A stretch of DNA of 64,000 bases, from positions 3,711,389 to 3,775,388 of the forward strand of contig NC_015577.1 of NCBI RefSeq assembly GCF_000214355.1, read 5' to 3'. The stretch is from Leadbettera azotonutricia ZAS-9 (GTDB lineage: Bacteria > Spirochaetota > Spirochaetia > Treponematales > Breznakiellaceae). Below are positions 14,992 through 24,169 of the stretch, in pieces; the first letter of the stretch is position 1; each line of letters begins with the position of its first letter. The translations under genes were made by a program, and so were the position numbers. A model generated the notes under the pieces. It worked only from the letters and a program-made list of their open reading frames with translations, was not told the origin of the DNA and ran no database searches.

Positions 14992-16162
14992 GCTTCTTTG
15001 CGACTTCCCTGGGGTCCACAGCCCTTGCGATGAAAAGGCTTTTCTCCGCCAGGAGGTCGATTAAATTCCCTTCGTCCTGCTTAAAGACTTTTCCGAACTC
15101 ATCAATAAGGATGCGGATCTTCGGCCTCAGAGGGGCAGTGCCCTGCACTTCCACCACCCTTGCAAGTGCGCCGCTGTTAAGAAGTATGATAGAACCTATA
15201 GGGTATATCCCCATGGTCTGTATAAACGCCTTGAGCACATCGGGATCAAAACGCCGGGAATTGTCCGAGAGGAGATTCTTCATGGCCTGATAGCCCATCA
15301 TGGAATTGCGGTAAGGTTTCTGGCTCACCATGGCTTCGAAAGCATCGGCCACCGACACGATCCGTGCGCCTATATCAATTGCGATACTGCTAATGCGCCG
15401 GGGATACCCATCGCCGTCCCAGCGTTCGTGATGCTGCAGCACGATGAGACCCACATCCTCGGGGTAGAGGAGCTCCTTGTTCACAATTTTATAGGTATAA
15501 AGGGGATGGGCCTGTATGCGCTGCAGCTCCGAAGCCGAAAGCCCTCCCTTCTTGTCCACAATTTCCTTGGGGAGCCGCAGCATGCCCACATCATGGAGCA
15601 GCGCGCCTGTAACCACCTGCATGATCTTGTGGTTGGGGAGCTTCAATTCCATGGCGATAAGGGCAGAAAGTATGGCGGTGTTCACGGAACTCTTGGCCAT
15701 CTCGCGGCCTGCCACTTCGCCGCCCAGAATATAGCCAATAAACGAATTGCGCTGTTCACGCACTGCCTGGAGCAGGCGCCCTGTGATGTCGTCTATGGAA
15801 CGAGGCTCCACAGAAACACCCGAACCTATGCTGGCAAAAACCGCGTCCAGCCTTTCAATGAGATCCACATAGGAGCGGTACGCGCCTCTGTTTTCCTGCA
15901 CTTCGGTAAGGGAGATAACGCTGGGCTTTTTTTTGGGGGCTTCGGGGGCTGGGGCGGCTTTGCCCTTGGGATCGGTCCCGGCCTTGGGCTGCACGACATC
16001 GCCTTCGGTCTCCACTGCATTAATGCCCCAGGAATTAAGGTGTTCAAGATCTTTTTTGCGGATTTCGACCCCTGCAGGAACAAGCAGGCTATCCCCTTCA
16101 ATATAGACCGGCGCAGAGAAGCTCATGCCGGCCTTGAGTTCATTAACTGGAATCTTCTTCAT
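14984..16162 (-). CDS. HD-GYP domain c-di-GMP phosphodiesterase
   Basis: 392 residues. An N-terminal small domain (1-55) is followed by a Pro/Lys-rich linker (58-82). The HD-GYP domain then has HDVG at 190-193 and the HHERWDGDGYP motif at 244-254, with the usual metal ligands. After the domain comes a C-terminal segment (about 315-392), PIGSIILLNSGALARV, which is common in this subgroup. It should hydrolyse c-di-GMP; the GGDEF gene downstream makes it. Confidence 0.9.
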   Translation of the reverse strand: MKKIPVNELKAGMSFSAPVYIEGDSLLVPAGVEIRKKDLEHLNSWGINAVETEGDVVQPKAGTDPKGKAAPAPEAPKKKPSVISLTEVQENRGAYRSYVDLIERLDAVFASIGSGVSVEPRSIDDITGRLLQAVREQRNSFIGYILGGEVAGREMAKSSVNTAILSALIAMELKLPNHKIMQVVTGALLHDVGMLRLPKEIVDKKGGLSASELQRIQAHPLYTYKIVNKELLYPEDVGLIVLQHHERWDGDGYPRRISSIAIDIGARIVSVADAFEAMVSQKPYRNSMMGYQAMKNLLSDNSRRFDPDVLKAFIQTMGIYPIGSIILLNSGALARVVEVQGTAPLRPKIRILIDEFGKVFKQDEGNLIDLLAEKSLFIARAVDPREVAKKHA

Positions 16163-16434
16163 GTTCCTTCCTTCGCGAGAACAAAAGCCAGAATTTTAGC
16201 CGTTGCCTCCCAGCACCATGGGGGTATCCATTCCCCCGGTTTTACCCCGGCGTCCAAAAGAAGCGTCAGGGCAGGATCTTCCACTATCTCAACGCCCGCT
16301 TCGCGGGCCATGGCGACTATCCTCTCGGCATCCCTGCCCCGGCCCTTAGCCAACAGGCGGGGAACACCCTCCTCCCTGTTGTATCCCAGGGCTGCCGCCT
16401 TTTTATCCTGGATATCGAGGCTGCTGTTTTCCAT
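16159..16434 (-). CDS. FlhB C-terminal-like protein (FlhX/YlqH type)
   Basis: 91 residues from the ATG at 16434 (GAGGAGG upstream). It matches only the cytoplasmic domain of FlhB: AAALGYNREEGVPRLLAKGRG, then AREAGVEIVEDPALTLLL. No membrane segment and no NPTH cleavage motif. Stand-alone FlhX proteins occur next to a FliK-like gene in Bacillus (ylqG-ylqH), as here. They can partly replace the FlhB C-domain in flagellar export. Confidence 0.8.
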   Translation of the reverse strand: MENSSLDIQDKKAAALGYNREEGVPRLLAKGRGRDAERIVAMAREAGVEIVEDPALTLLLDAGVKPGEWIPPWCWEATAKILAFVLAKEGT

Positions 16435-16435
16435 G

Positions 16436-17392
16436 CTACACCTCCTCATTTATGGAAGGCAAGGCTTCGCAGCCCATGAAATCGGCAAGCATGACTTCGC
16501 CATTCAAAATCCGCACATCCGCGTCAGCGCCCAAAAAGGAGCCCAGGGCTTTAGCGGCCTCTGTTTCAAGCGTTTTTAGCCCTTCCGGCTCCTGTCCCGG
16601 GACGAGGCCTATCCTGGCCCGGAACTTCCCTTCATGGGATCTTTCAAGGAAAAAACGCCAATGCCGCCTGAGCCCGGTTATATCCGCCATTAAAAGGCCC
16701 GAACCGGAATCAGAAAAAGGCTCCTCTATTAATATTCGTACAAAAACCTTTAATTCTGTACTCCCAATGCTCACTTTGAAGGGCCAAACCACCCAATTCG
16801 ACCCATTTTTCTTATGAACCCGATCCATAAGGCCCAGCAGACTACGGCTTTCCGAAAATTCTGCAAAGGCCTCCCGCAGCTCTCCGGGATTGGGTGGCTG
16901 CCCAAAGGGCTCCCCGGAATGATCTTTTTCGCCGGAGCTTTCCCCGGAATAATCCCCCATGGCCGCCGCCAATTCTGCCAAAGCTCCCTGGCTTAATTTA
17001 AAGCCCTTGGCTGCCGCAGCAGTAGAAGCAAGGGAAAAGGCTTCAGCCTTGGCTTTCTCCCGCCCGGTCTTGGGCGAGGAAGGGGCAAAGGCCAGAACTT
17101 CCTTCCTGATGTCGATTATGCTTTCGAAAGGCAGGGAAAAGGCACGGGCAAAAGTCAGAAGGGTGAAGGTCAGATTGTCCTGGGGAAGCCCCAAACCGGA
17201 AGCCAATTGGGACAAAGGATTGGGAGGGATGAGCTGAGAAACGCCAGAAGCACCGGAATCGCGCGCGGCGCTCAATAAGCTGGAAGGATCAAAAAGAGAA
17301 GCCAGCGCAGGGCCGGCATTATTGGCAGGAACCGCCTTAAAGGCTGCCCCTGGGGCCGTGTCAGAGCCTACAGGGGGCTTTACCGGGCCCAT
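16436..17392 (-). CDS. FliK-like protein (YlqG type)
   Basis: 318 residues, Ala/Pro/Gly-rich in the first 200, with a folded C-terminal part (about 205-315) that contains WPFKVSIGSTELKVFVRILIEE, similar in plan to the FliK C-terminal domain. It sits one base before the FlhX gene and just after rplS, exactly the place of ylqG in Bacillus. Assignment rests mainly on this synteny. Confidence 0.55.
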   Translation of the reverse strand: MGPVKPPVGSDTAPGAAFKAVPANNAGPALASLFDPSSLLSAARDSGASGVSQLIPPNPLSQLASGLGLPQDNLTFTLLTFARAFSLPFESIIDIRKEVLAFAPSSPKTGREKAKAEAFSLASTAAAAKGFKLSQGALAELAAAMGDYSGESSGEKDHSGEPFGQPPNPGELREAFAEFSESRSLLGLMDRVHKKNGSNWVVWPFKVSIGSTELKVFVRILIEEPFSDSGSGLLMADITGLRRHWRFFLERSHEGKFRARIGLVPGQEPEGLKTLETEAAKALGSFLGADADVRILNGEVMLADFMGCEALPSINEEV

Positions 17393-17403
17393 TGAAGCCA
17401 GGG

Positions 17404-17808
17404 TTATTTCTTTTCGGCAGCAGCAGAGGCAGCGTCAGCAGCTTTCCGGGCATCCACCTTGTGAGGGGCGATGAGTTCCTTGATCTTGGCGCTCTTGCCG
17501 ATCTTATCCCGGATATAGTAAAGCTTAGCGCGGCGGACTTTGCCGGGGCGGACAACTTCCACCTTGGCAATGCGGGGCGAATGAATGGGGAATACCCTTT
17601 CAACGCCGACGCCATAGGAATTCTTCCTGACCATGAAGGTTTTGCCCACGCCGGAATTCTTCATGGCAATAACGAGGCCCTCGTAAATCTGGATACGCTC
17701 GGTCTTGCCTTCAATGATCTTGAAGTGGACTTTTACAGTGTCGCCGACTTTGAAATCGTCAATTTCGCTTTTCATCTGGGAAGCTTCGATTGCCTTAATC
17801 TCGTTCAT
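17404..17808 (-). CDS. rplS: 50S ribosomal protein L19
   Basis: 134 residues from the ATG at 17808 (GTGAGGAA upstream). Matches L19: [31 protein letters not shown], then [27 protein letters not shown]19 lies at the 30S-50S interface. A Lys/Ala-rich extension follows the usual C-terminus. Overlaps trmD by 14 bp. Confidence 0.97.
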   Translation of the reverse strand: MNEIKAIEASQMKSEIDDFKVGDTVKVHFKIIEGKTERIQIYEGLVIAMKNSGVGKTFMVRKNSYGVGVERVFPIHSPRIAKVEVVRPGKVRRAKLYYIRDKIGKSAKIKELIAPHKVDARKAADAASAAAEKK

Positions 17809-18595
17809 TTTCCTCACTCGCCGCCATTCCGGACCGGCGTTTCTCCTCTATGATTTTACGGATCTCATCGCTAAAGAGGCCCTTTTCTTCGCCCAGGCGG
17901 ATTAAATCCGGCCTGAGGAGAAGGGTTTTTTCAACCTGCCTCTCAAGACGCCAGCGCCGTATGTTTTCATGATGCCCCGAAAGGAGCACTTCTGGAACCC
18001 TCATCATACCATATAATTCGGGCCGTGTATACTGGGGATACTCCAAAAGCCCTGCGGAAAAGCTCTCCTCTTCCAGGGACGCAGGAGTAATCACCTGCTC
18101 CACCAGCCTGTAGGTCGCGTCAATCACCGCAAGGGCAGCCACTTCCCCGGAAGAAAGCACATAATCCCCCACAGACACTTCGTCATCGGCATAGGCGTCG
18201 ATAATGCGCTGATCAATACCTTCATAACGGCCGCAGAGAAGCATCAACTCCTGCTCGGCGGCAAGCTCATGGGCCAGGGCCTGGTCAAAAGGCCTGCCGG
18301 AAGGGCTCAGGTAGATGACACGAGCTTTTCCCGGGCCGCTGCCGGCCTCACGATCGGTCTTCATGGATGCGCCCGCAGCCTCCAAAGCCCTGCCAAGGGG
18401 CTCAGCCAGCATCAGCATGCCCGCACCGCCGCCGTAAGTGGCATCGTCGCAGGTACGGTGCTTGTCCAGGGCGTAGTCCCGGATATTGATAGAACGGTAT
18501 TCCACAATGCCCCGGCTCACGGCCTTTGCCATGATGGAACTGGCAAAATACGCGTCAATTATCTCCGGAAAAAGGGAGAGCACGGTGTATTTCAT
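17795..18595 (-). CDS. trmD: tRNA (guanine-N1)-methyltransferase
   Basis: 266 residues. TrmD methylates G37 of tRNAs with SAM, preventing frameshifts. Conserved segments: [37 protein letters not shown] and the trefoil-knot SAM site [12 protein letters not shown] with [10 protein letters not shown]. Length is slightly above the usual 240-250 owing to a C-terminal Glu/Arg tail. Thirty-four bases separate it from rimM. Confidence 0.97.
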   Translation of the reverse strand: MKYTVLSLFPEIIDAYFASSIMAKAVSRGIVEYRSINIRDYALDKHRTCDDATYGGGAGMLMLAEPLGRALEAAGASMKTDREAGSGPGKARVIYLSPSGRPFDQALAHELAAEQELMLLCGRYEGIDQRIIDAYADDEVSVGDYVLSSGEVAALAVIDATYRLVEQVITPASLEEESFSAGLLEYPQYTRPELYGMMRVPEVLLSGHHENIRRWRLERQVEKTLLLRPDLIRLGEEKGLFSDEIRKIIEEKRRSGMAASEENERD

Positions 18596-18629
18596 CCAAG
18601 ATCCGCTGCGACAACCGTCGCTTTGTATT

Positions 18630-19136
18630 TCACTCTAAAATCCACTTTTCAAGCAGGATTGCCCGCCTGTTTTCGACATCAACCCCACCAAAGAATTCGC
18701 TTCTAAAGGGCACAAGCTTTGTTTCCCCGGCCTTGAGCTTCAATTCCGCAAGCTCCCCGGCCCCGCCTTCGATAATGTCGGTGATAACCCCCAGGGTTTC
18801 CCCTGTTTTATCCATCACCTCAAGCCCCTTGAGGTCCTCGATATAGAATTCCCCAGGCTTGAGGGGCGCCGCATGGGCCCTGTCGGCAACGATTTCAGCG
18901 CCGCCCAAGGGCTTCGCGGCCTCCGGGCTGTCTATCCCCTTGAATTTCATCAGCAGGGAAGCGCCCTGGGGGACGGTTTCTTCTACTATATATGATTTTT
19001 CCTTATCATTCTGCCTTAGGATGGCCTCGGTAAGACCCAAAAGGTGCTCAGTTTCCCCTGAAAAAGCCCGGATTTTTACAAAACCCTTGACGCCAAAGGG
19101 GGCGCTGACCGTGGCTACCGTAAATTTCTCTGTCAC
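18630..19136 (-). CDS. rimM: 16S rRNA maturation protein RimM
   Basis: 168 residues starting from a GTG at 19136, just after the khpA stop; a longer frame upstream only overlaps khpA in another register. FTVATVSAPFGVKGFVKI is the RimM N-terminal signature, and the PRC-barrel half contains PGEFYIEDLKGLEV. Assists 30S head maturation and binds S19. The weak upstream TTTAGG suggests translation coupled to khpA. Confidence 0.92.
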   Translation of the reverse strand: MTEKFTVATVSAPFGVKGFVKIRAFSGETEHLLGLTEAILRQNDKEKSYIVEETVPQGASLLMKFKGIDSPEAAKPLGGAEIVADRAHAAPLKPGEFYIEDLKGLEVMDKTGETLGVITDIIEGGAGELAELKLKAGETKLVPFRSEFFGGVDVENRRAILLEKWILE

Positions 19137-19152
19137 AAACCTAAAAACCCGC

Positions 19153-19386
19153 TTAGTCCAGGATTTCCAGCACCGTATGCTTGCCGGTTTTGGCGGTTGC
19201 AGCCTGCAAAACCGTCCTGATAGCCTTGGCAATGCGGCCGTGCTTGCCAATTACCTTGCCAATGTCCTCGGAAGCTACCCTCAGCTCAAGGATGGTGGAT
19301 TTTTCGCCCTCCACCACGTTCACATTCACCTGGGAAGGGTCATCCACCAGGGATTTAACTATATATTCAACCAGATCTTTCTCCAT
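19153..19386 (-). CDS. khpA: KH-domain RNA-binding protein KhpA
   Basis: 77 residues, the size of KhpA (YlqC). A single KH domain with the GKHG loop (IGKVIGKHGRIAKAIRTVL) that grips single-stranded RNA. Between rpsP and rimM, as in many Gram-positive bacteria and spirochaetes. Confidence 0.93.
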   Translation of the reverse strand: MEKDLVEYIVKSLVDDPSQVNVNVVEGEKSTILELRVASEDIGKVIGKHGRIAKAIRTVLQAATAKTGKHTVLEILD

Positions 19387-19453
19387 AAATAATGCTCCTT
19401 TTTTATAGATAATTGAGGAAAAACAGATTTTCGGAAGAATGAGAAGTTCCGCT

Positions 19454-19705
19454 TTAGTTTAAGGAGAAACCTTTTTTATTGAGCAAACCGCGCACTGTGT
19501 CGCTGACCATGGCGCCTTTGTCCACCCAGATCCTGACCTTGTCGGCGTCAAAAGAAATCTGCTTTTCTTCGGCCTCTATAGGATGGTAAAACCCCACTTC
19601 CTCAATGGTTTTGCCGTCCCTGGGAGCCCGGCTGTCAATAACCACAATCCGGTAATAGGGGCGTTTCTTGGTTCCAAACCTCTTGAGCCTGATGCTTGCG
19701 CTCAT
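19454..19705 (-). CDS. rpsP: 30S ribosomal protein S16
   Basis: 83 residues. MSASIRLKRFGTKKRPYYRIVV and the DSRAPRDGKTIEEVGFYHP motif are diagnostic. GAGGAGG lies just upstream of the ATG. It is the first gene of the leftward run. The stretch just upstream (19706-19810) contains a short open frame ending GIKNRVDRALAAAKRRAGYI with no start I can support. Confidence 0.97.
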   Translation of the reverse strand: MSASIRLKRFGTKKRPYYRIVVIDSRAPRDGKTIEEVGFYHPIEAEEKQISFDADKVRIWVDKGAMVSDTVRGLLNKKGFSLN

Positions 19706-19872
19706 AAATCCTCCTCAGATGTACCCGGCCCGCCTTTTGGCAGCGGCCAGAGCCCGATCAACACGATTTTTGATTCCCTCCACGGGAATTTCCGGCTCGG
19801 GCGAACCGTTTCAAGGGTCCAGCGCATGAAGACAGCGCGGAACTCTATTCATATCAAGTTTGGGAAATTTGG

Positions 19873-20134
19873 TCAACCCCGGCCCAGGAAGCGCAGCACG
19901 TTTCTGGAATAATACTTTTCCCTGTTTTCCGCAGATACTGAGACCGCATCCAATGCATCCTTGTCCATTGCGAGAATTTCCCTGGTATAGGATGAACGGT
20001 ACTTCGATGAACAATCAGTCCCAAAGATCACATTGTCTTCGATGTCATATCCTATCGTAAAAATCTTCGAAGTGGTGCTGCCCTCCTCCTTGCGATACTG
20101 CCAATTACCGTATACTGCCAGGATGGCGTTTTTG
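19873..20134 (-). pseudogene. C-terminal fragment of an amidohydrolase-like protein
   Basis: About 85 residues remain, ending DNVIFGTDCSSKYRSSYT...NREKYYSRNVLRFLG. FGTD followed by a helix and a final YxxNxxRxLG is the typical end of TIM-barrel amidohydrolases (amidohydro_2 type), with the Asp being a metal ligand. The rest of the enzyme and a start codon are missing; the frame upstream runs into the patatin gene in another register. Probably a relic left by deletion. Confidence 0.5.
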
Positions 20135-20959
20135 TCATAGCTTCTCAAGCGCCGCCTTTCCGTCGGCAACTCCCAGCTCGTAAAGGGCGATGAGCTTTTC
20201 CAGGTTCCTCTCGGTCCTGGTAACGCCAAGATCCCGGGACGGCCTTATAACCAGGGCGCGCCCTGCTTCCTCTTCGGCTTCCACCTGAACCATGGAACGG
20301 TTATACGAAACAATCCGTTCTTTTAAGGCATTCAAAAGTTTGGGGTACTTGCGGTAAAAAAAGAAATCGGGAGGATGGGCCTCGTCCTTGCGGCGGAACT
20401 TGCCGGGCCTTGTGAGGACCACCACGGTTTTGTGGAAACCTTCGGCAATGGTTTTCTGTATGGGTATGGCATCCACAACAGCGCCATCCAGGAATTTCCT
20501 GCCCTTGTATTTCACCATGGTCGAGACATAAGGCATGGCAGCAGAAGCCTTGAGGACCATCATCACGTCATCCTCATCCTTTTCAAAATAGACCGCCTTG
20601 CCCGCCTCGCAGTCAGTGCAAACCGTGATAAAACGGCCCGGGTACTTGTTAAAAGCCTCGAAGTCGAAAGGCACCAGTTTTAGGGGAATGTCATGGTAAA
20701 TAAAGTCCAGGCCAAAGAGGTTGCCCGTGCGTATGAGGCTGCCAACGGAAATATACCGTTTATCCAGGCGGAAGTTCTTAAGGATGGCAAGGTTCCTGCC
20801 CGGCTGGGAAGACGCAAAAGAAGCCCCCATACCGGCCCCTGCCGAGACTCCGATTATGTAGGGGAACTGAACGCCCCTTTCGAGGAAAGCGTCCAGAACC
20901 CCGGCAGTATAATTGCCCCTGAGCCCCCCGCCTTCAAGCACCAAACCGCGATTTATCAT
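20135..20959 (-). CDS. Patatin-like phospholipase
   Basis: 274 residues. GLVLEGGGLRGNYTAGVLDAF holds the oxyanion-hole GGGxRG; GVSAG carries the nucleophile Ser39 and FLDGAVVDAIP the partner Asp158. These form the Ser-Asp dyad of patatin lipases; the order resembles the bacterial YjjU group. No signal peptide, so a cytoplasmic or membrane-surface lipid hydrolase. Its ATG overlaps the LptC-like stop (TAATG). Confidence 0.88.
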   Translation of the reverse strand: MINRGLVLEGGGLRGNYTAGVLDAFLERGVQFPYIIGVSAGAGMGASFASSQPGRNLAILKNFRLDKRYISVGSLIRTGNLFGLDFIYHDIPLKLVPFDFEAFNKYPGRFITVCTDCEAGKAVYFEKDEDDVMMVLKASAAMPYVSTMVKYKGRKFLDGAVVDAIPIQKTIAEGFHKTVVVLTRPGKFRRKDEAHPPDFFFYRKYPKLLNALKERIVSYNRSMVQVEAEEEAGRALVIRPSRDLGVTRTERNLEKLIALYELGVADGKAALEKL

Positions 20960-21561
20960 TATGGGTAATTGTCTCCCTCTTCTTCTGCCTCTTTTTCCTC
21001 TTTCTCAACATAAGATCCGCTTACACCCGATGTAAAAGTCCAGGTGCGTGAACGTGCGTCAGCCGAAAAGCCGCGGCCGGAAAATTCGGTCCCGTCAGAA
21101 CGGCTGATATTCACATCCCCGGAGGGGGTTCCCAATAGACGGCGTTCTTTGTCCTGCCAGTCAAGGCCGGAAGTTTCGATGGTAATGTCCTCGGACTCTA
21201 CGGAGATTATTACTCCGCCCCCCAGGTTGATATTCCCCGAATCCAGGGCAACCGAGGCCTGCCCTGCCCTGCCCATGGCATCTATATCGTCGCCATGATT
21301 TTCAAACTGCTCAAAAGAAAAATTGCGAAGGTTCATGATTTGCCGTTCTTCGAACCGCTCGGCGTCCTCGGCATGAAAACGCACCACAGGGTCGCCGCCC
21401 CTGACTCTGACATATTCCACATTCTGCATCACTATATCAGGCTGATCCTTTGAGGCCAGCTGATTATTCCCATAATCGAAGGAACAAGACACCAGGAGCA
21501 GCGTTAGGATTTGGAGGGGGAAAATGAAAAATTTAAGAAGCGATTTTGGTTTGAGGGACAT
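20959..21561 (-). CDS. LptC-like lipoprotein
   Basis: 200 residues. A lipoprotein-type signal (hydrophobic stretch then LVSCS) is followed by a beta-rich domain of repeated strands (VRVRGGDPVVRFHAEDAERF, SVALDSGNINLGGGVIISVES), the beta-jellyroll plan of LptC/LptA/OstA proteins that carry lipid molecules to the outer membrane. C-terminus is Glu-rich. The spirochaete outer membrane lipid that it might carry is unknown. Confidence 0.65.
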   Translation of the reverse strand: MSLKPKSLLKFFIFPLQILTLLLVSCSFDYGNNQLASKDQPDIVMQNVEYVRVRGGDPVVRFHAEDAERFEERQIMNLRNFSFEQFENHGDDIDAMGRAGQASVALDSGNINLGGGVIISVESEDITIETSGLDWQDKERRLLGTPSGDVNISRSDGTEFSGRGFSADARSRTWTFTSGVSGSYVEKEEKEAEEEGDNYP

Positions 21562-21670
21562 TATATTGGATACCTTATCCTCTTGTGTTTACTATACAAA
21601 ACGGAATAGAAAATTTCAAGTACACAAGCCGTTCCGGCAATTCTCGGTTTACCCTCGCTACGAATCAGGC

Positions 21671-21699
21671 TTTCAAAATCCACATATTGGTATTATAAT
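21671..21699 (+). promoter_or_regulatory. Possible malQ promoter
   Basis: A perfect TATAAT at 21694-21699, 37 bases before the malQ ATG, with a weak TTTCAA 17 bases upstream. GAGAGGG precedes the start codon. Confidence 0.4.
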
Positions 21700-21735
21700 G
21701 AAATAAAGTTTATTTCAAATGAAAGAGAGGGTTCT

Positions 21736-23763
21736 ATGGCTGAAAAACAAGACACAAACCGCCGCTTAATTGGGACTGTTATCCCCGTGGGCGCCCTGAG
21801 AGGCGAGAAGAGCATAGGGGTAGGAGAATTCCCGGATCTTGTTGAATTCGGCAGCCTCTGCGCCCGCATGGGCATAGGGCTTATCCAGCTCCTTCCGGTA
21901 AACGACACAGGCTACCAGAGCTCGCCCTATAGCGCCCTGACAGCTTTTGCCCTGCATCCCATCTATTTAAGGCTGGGGGATCTTCCCGAGGCGACAAGCT
22001 TTGCAGCCAAGATCAAAGCCCTGGGCGAAAAGTACAACAATGAAACCCGCTACCCCTATGAGGCAATACTGAGGGACAAGATGGCCCTGCTCCGCGAAGT
22101 CTACGCTGCCAGCGAGAAGGATATAGCCGCAAAGGCAAAGACAGGCTCTCCCTTGTCAAACTGGATCGAGGCTAATTCCTGGGTAAAGGCGTATGCCGTG
22201 TTCAGGCGGCTTAAGGAAGCCAATGGCGAAAAAAGCTGGAAAGAATGGAAGACCCATCAGAAGATTAGCGCCCCGGAAATCGAGGCCCTCTGGAAAGATG
22301 CCAAGCTAAAGGGCGAGCATCTTTTTTGGGCATGGATCCAGGAAGGGTTGGACAAGCAGTTCCGCCTTGCGGCGGCGGCCCTTTCGAAGCTCGGCATCAT
22401 ACTTGAAGGGGATCTTCCTATATTGATGAACGAAGATTCCTGCGATGTGTGGGCTCATCCTGAAATATTTTACCAAAACCTTTCGGCTGGTGCCCCTCCG
22501 GACATGTACAGCCCCGACGGCCAGAACTGGGGCTTCCCAACGTATGACTGGCAGGCCCAGGCAAAGGATGGCTACACCTGGTGGAAGAAGCGCCTCCAAG
22601 CGGCTGAAAAATACTATCAGGCCTACCGCATCGATCATGTTCTGGGCTTTTTCAGGATTTGGGCGTCTTCGAGGGACGACAACTCCGCTGCATTGGGCCG
22701 CTATGTCCCTTATAAGCCCATCACCGCAAAAGAGCTTTCGGATCTCGGTTTTGACGAAAGCCGCATACGCTGGATCTCCCAGCCCCATATCCCCACAGGG
22801 GAAGTGTGGAATGCCCTTAAGGCAGGCTGGGGCCAGGAATTCCGGGACGCCGACATAGCCGCTGCAGCAGAGCATGCCTTTTCGGCAGCCCTGGATCGCA
22901 TAGGCAGCGAGGAACTCTGGCTCTTCAAAAAAGACATAAAAGGCGAAAAGGATATTTGGGCCCTGGACATACATCAGGCTGCCAAAGCCTACCTTGCCAA
23001 AGCCTGGGGCAACAGGCTCTTTTTGGAATACGAAAAAGGCAAATTCTTCCCCGTCTGGTTCATGCGCCAAAACCGCGCGTACCCTACCCTCAATGGGGAC
23101 GAAAAGGGCAGGCTCGAAGCCTTCCTCGAAAAGAAACGGGTAGAGTCTGAAAAGGTATGGGAAGCAGAAGGCCAAAAGCTCCTTTCAACCTTGACCGAGT
23201 CATCGTCCATGCTGCCCTGCGCCGAGGATCTCGGGGCTGTCCCCGACTGCGTCCCCCGGACGCTTGCCAAGCTCAAGATACTTGGGCTTAGGGTGGTCCG
23301 CTGGCACCGTCAATGGGACAGGGAGGGCCAGCCTTATGTCCCCTTCGAGGATTACCCGGAGCTGAGCGTCTGCACCCCTGCGGTGCATGACAGTTCCACC
23401 CTGCGGGAATGGTGGGACAAGGAAGCCGACCAGAACCAGTTTGCGGGGTTCATCGGCTTTCCATCCCTGCCCAAGGTATACAACCCTGGCACGGCCAAGA
23501 TCATGCTCCACAAAATAGCAGCTTCAGCCTCGCGCTTCAGGGTTTTCCAGATCCAGGATCTGCTCCACCTTTCCAACAAGTGGTATGCCCAGGATGCCGG
23601 CTCAGAACGCATAAACGTGCCTGGCACCACCAACGAGTTCAACTGGACCTATAGGCTCCCCGCTTCCATCAAGGCGATCTCCATGGACGAGGATCTGATT
23701 AAGGCCGTCTCCGAGCTGGCGGATGCAAAACCTGTGGTGAAAAAAGGCGCCAGGAAGGCCTAA
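21736..23763 (+). CDS. malQ: 4-alpha-glucanotransferase (amylomaltase)
   Basis: 675 residues, GH77. It transfers glucan chains between maltodextrins. The opening RLIGTVIPVGALRGEKSIGVGEFPDLVEF and LLPVNDTGYQSSPYSALTAFALHPIYL are typical. Putative catalytic residues: Asp300 in YRIDHVLGFFRIW, Glu497 in CAEDLGAVP and Asp552 in VHDSSTLREWW (usual form THDTxTLxGWW, so slightly unusual here). Longer than Thermus MalQ (about 500) owing to inserts. Rightward, alone, with an upstream promoter. Confidence 0.92.
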   Translation: MAEKQDTNRRLIGTVIPVGALRGEKSIGVGEFPDLVEFGSLCARMGIGLIQLLPVNDTGYQSSPYSALTAFALHPIYLRLGDLPEATSFAAKIKALGEKYNNETRYPYEAILRDKMALLREVYAASEKDIAAKAKTGSPLSNWIEANSWVKAYAVFRRLKEANGEKSWKEWKTHQKISAPEIEALWKDAKLKGEHLFWAWIQEGLDKQFRLAAAALSKLGIILEGDLPILMNEDSCDVWAHPEIFYQNLSAGAPPDMYSPDGQNWGFPTYDWQAQAKDGYTWWKKRLQAAEKYYQAYRIDHVLGFFRIWASSRDDNSAALGRYVPYKPITAKELSDLGFDESRIRWISQPHIPTGEVWNALKAGWGQEFRDADIAAAAEHAFSAALDRIGSEELWLFKKDIKGEKDIWALDIHQAAKAYLAKAWGNRLFLEYEKGKFFPVWFMRQNRAYPTLNGDEKGRLEAFLEKKRVESEKVWEAEGQKLLSTLTESSSMLPCAEDLGAVPDCVPRTLAKLKILGLRVVRWHRQWDREGQPYVPFEDYPELSVCTPAVHDSSTLREWWDKEADQNQFAGFIGFPSLPKVYNPGTAKIMLHKIAASASRFRVFQIQDLLHLSNKWYAQDAGSERINVPGTTNEFNWTYRLPASIKAISMDEDLIKAVSELADAKPVVKKGARKA

Positions 23764-23782
23764 AACAAAGGCGTTTTTTTTT
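23747..23782 (+). terminator. Possible weak terminator after malQ
   Basis: A short stem GCGCC/GGCGT spans the malQ stop, with an 18-base loop, and is followed by nine T residues (23774-23782). The stem is weak, so this is tentative. Confidence 0.35.
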
Positions 23783-23791
23783 GAATAATAG

Positions 23792-24160
23792 CAATCTCAC
23801 TTGTTTTTCCGCCATATCGGGCCCGATTCGGATGTTCCCGCCGGGGACATCGGGGTCGGAGGCAGGGAAATCGGTTTCCTCTATGGTCAGTACAAGAAGC
23901 TCACCAATACCTTTGTCGGGGTTCTTACCGGGAAGGGGCTGAACTACGGAGGTTCGCTGGCCCGTACCGAGGCCACTGGATACGGCCTCGTGTACTTTAC
24001 CACCCGCATGCTCCAGGACAGGAAAACCGACTGGAAGGGCAAGCGGGTAGTGATATCCGGATCGGGCAATGTAGCCATCCATGCCACGCAGAAAGCCCAA
24101 TCCCTGGGGGCAAAGGTCATCGCCGTGGCCGACACCATGATCGCCCAGGGGGTAGTATAG
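23792..24160 (+). pseudogene. Internal fragment of NADP-type glutamate dehydrogenase
   Basis: The frame encodes about 120 residues matching the middle of hexameric Gdh[59 protein letters not shown] and the Rossmann [13 protein letters not shown]. The first 115 residues (substrate site) and the last 220 are missing. There is a stop just upstream and no start codon with a ribosome binding site, so this is a dead fragment. A functional gdhA may exist elsewhere. Confidence 0.8.
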
Positions 24161-24169
24161 TTGCACGGA

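Noticed and set aside
15428-16579. 383-codon open frame on the + strand
   Set aside because: It is antisense to the HD-GYP and FlhX-like genes, whose motifs are clear; composition explains the open frame.
22306-23175. 289-codon open frame on the - strand
   Set aside because: Antisense to the malQ catalytic region; no motif and no ribosome binding site.
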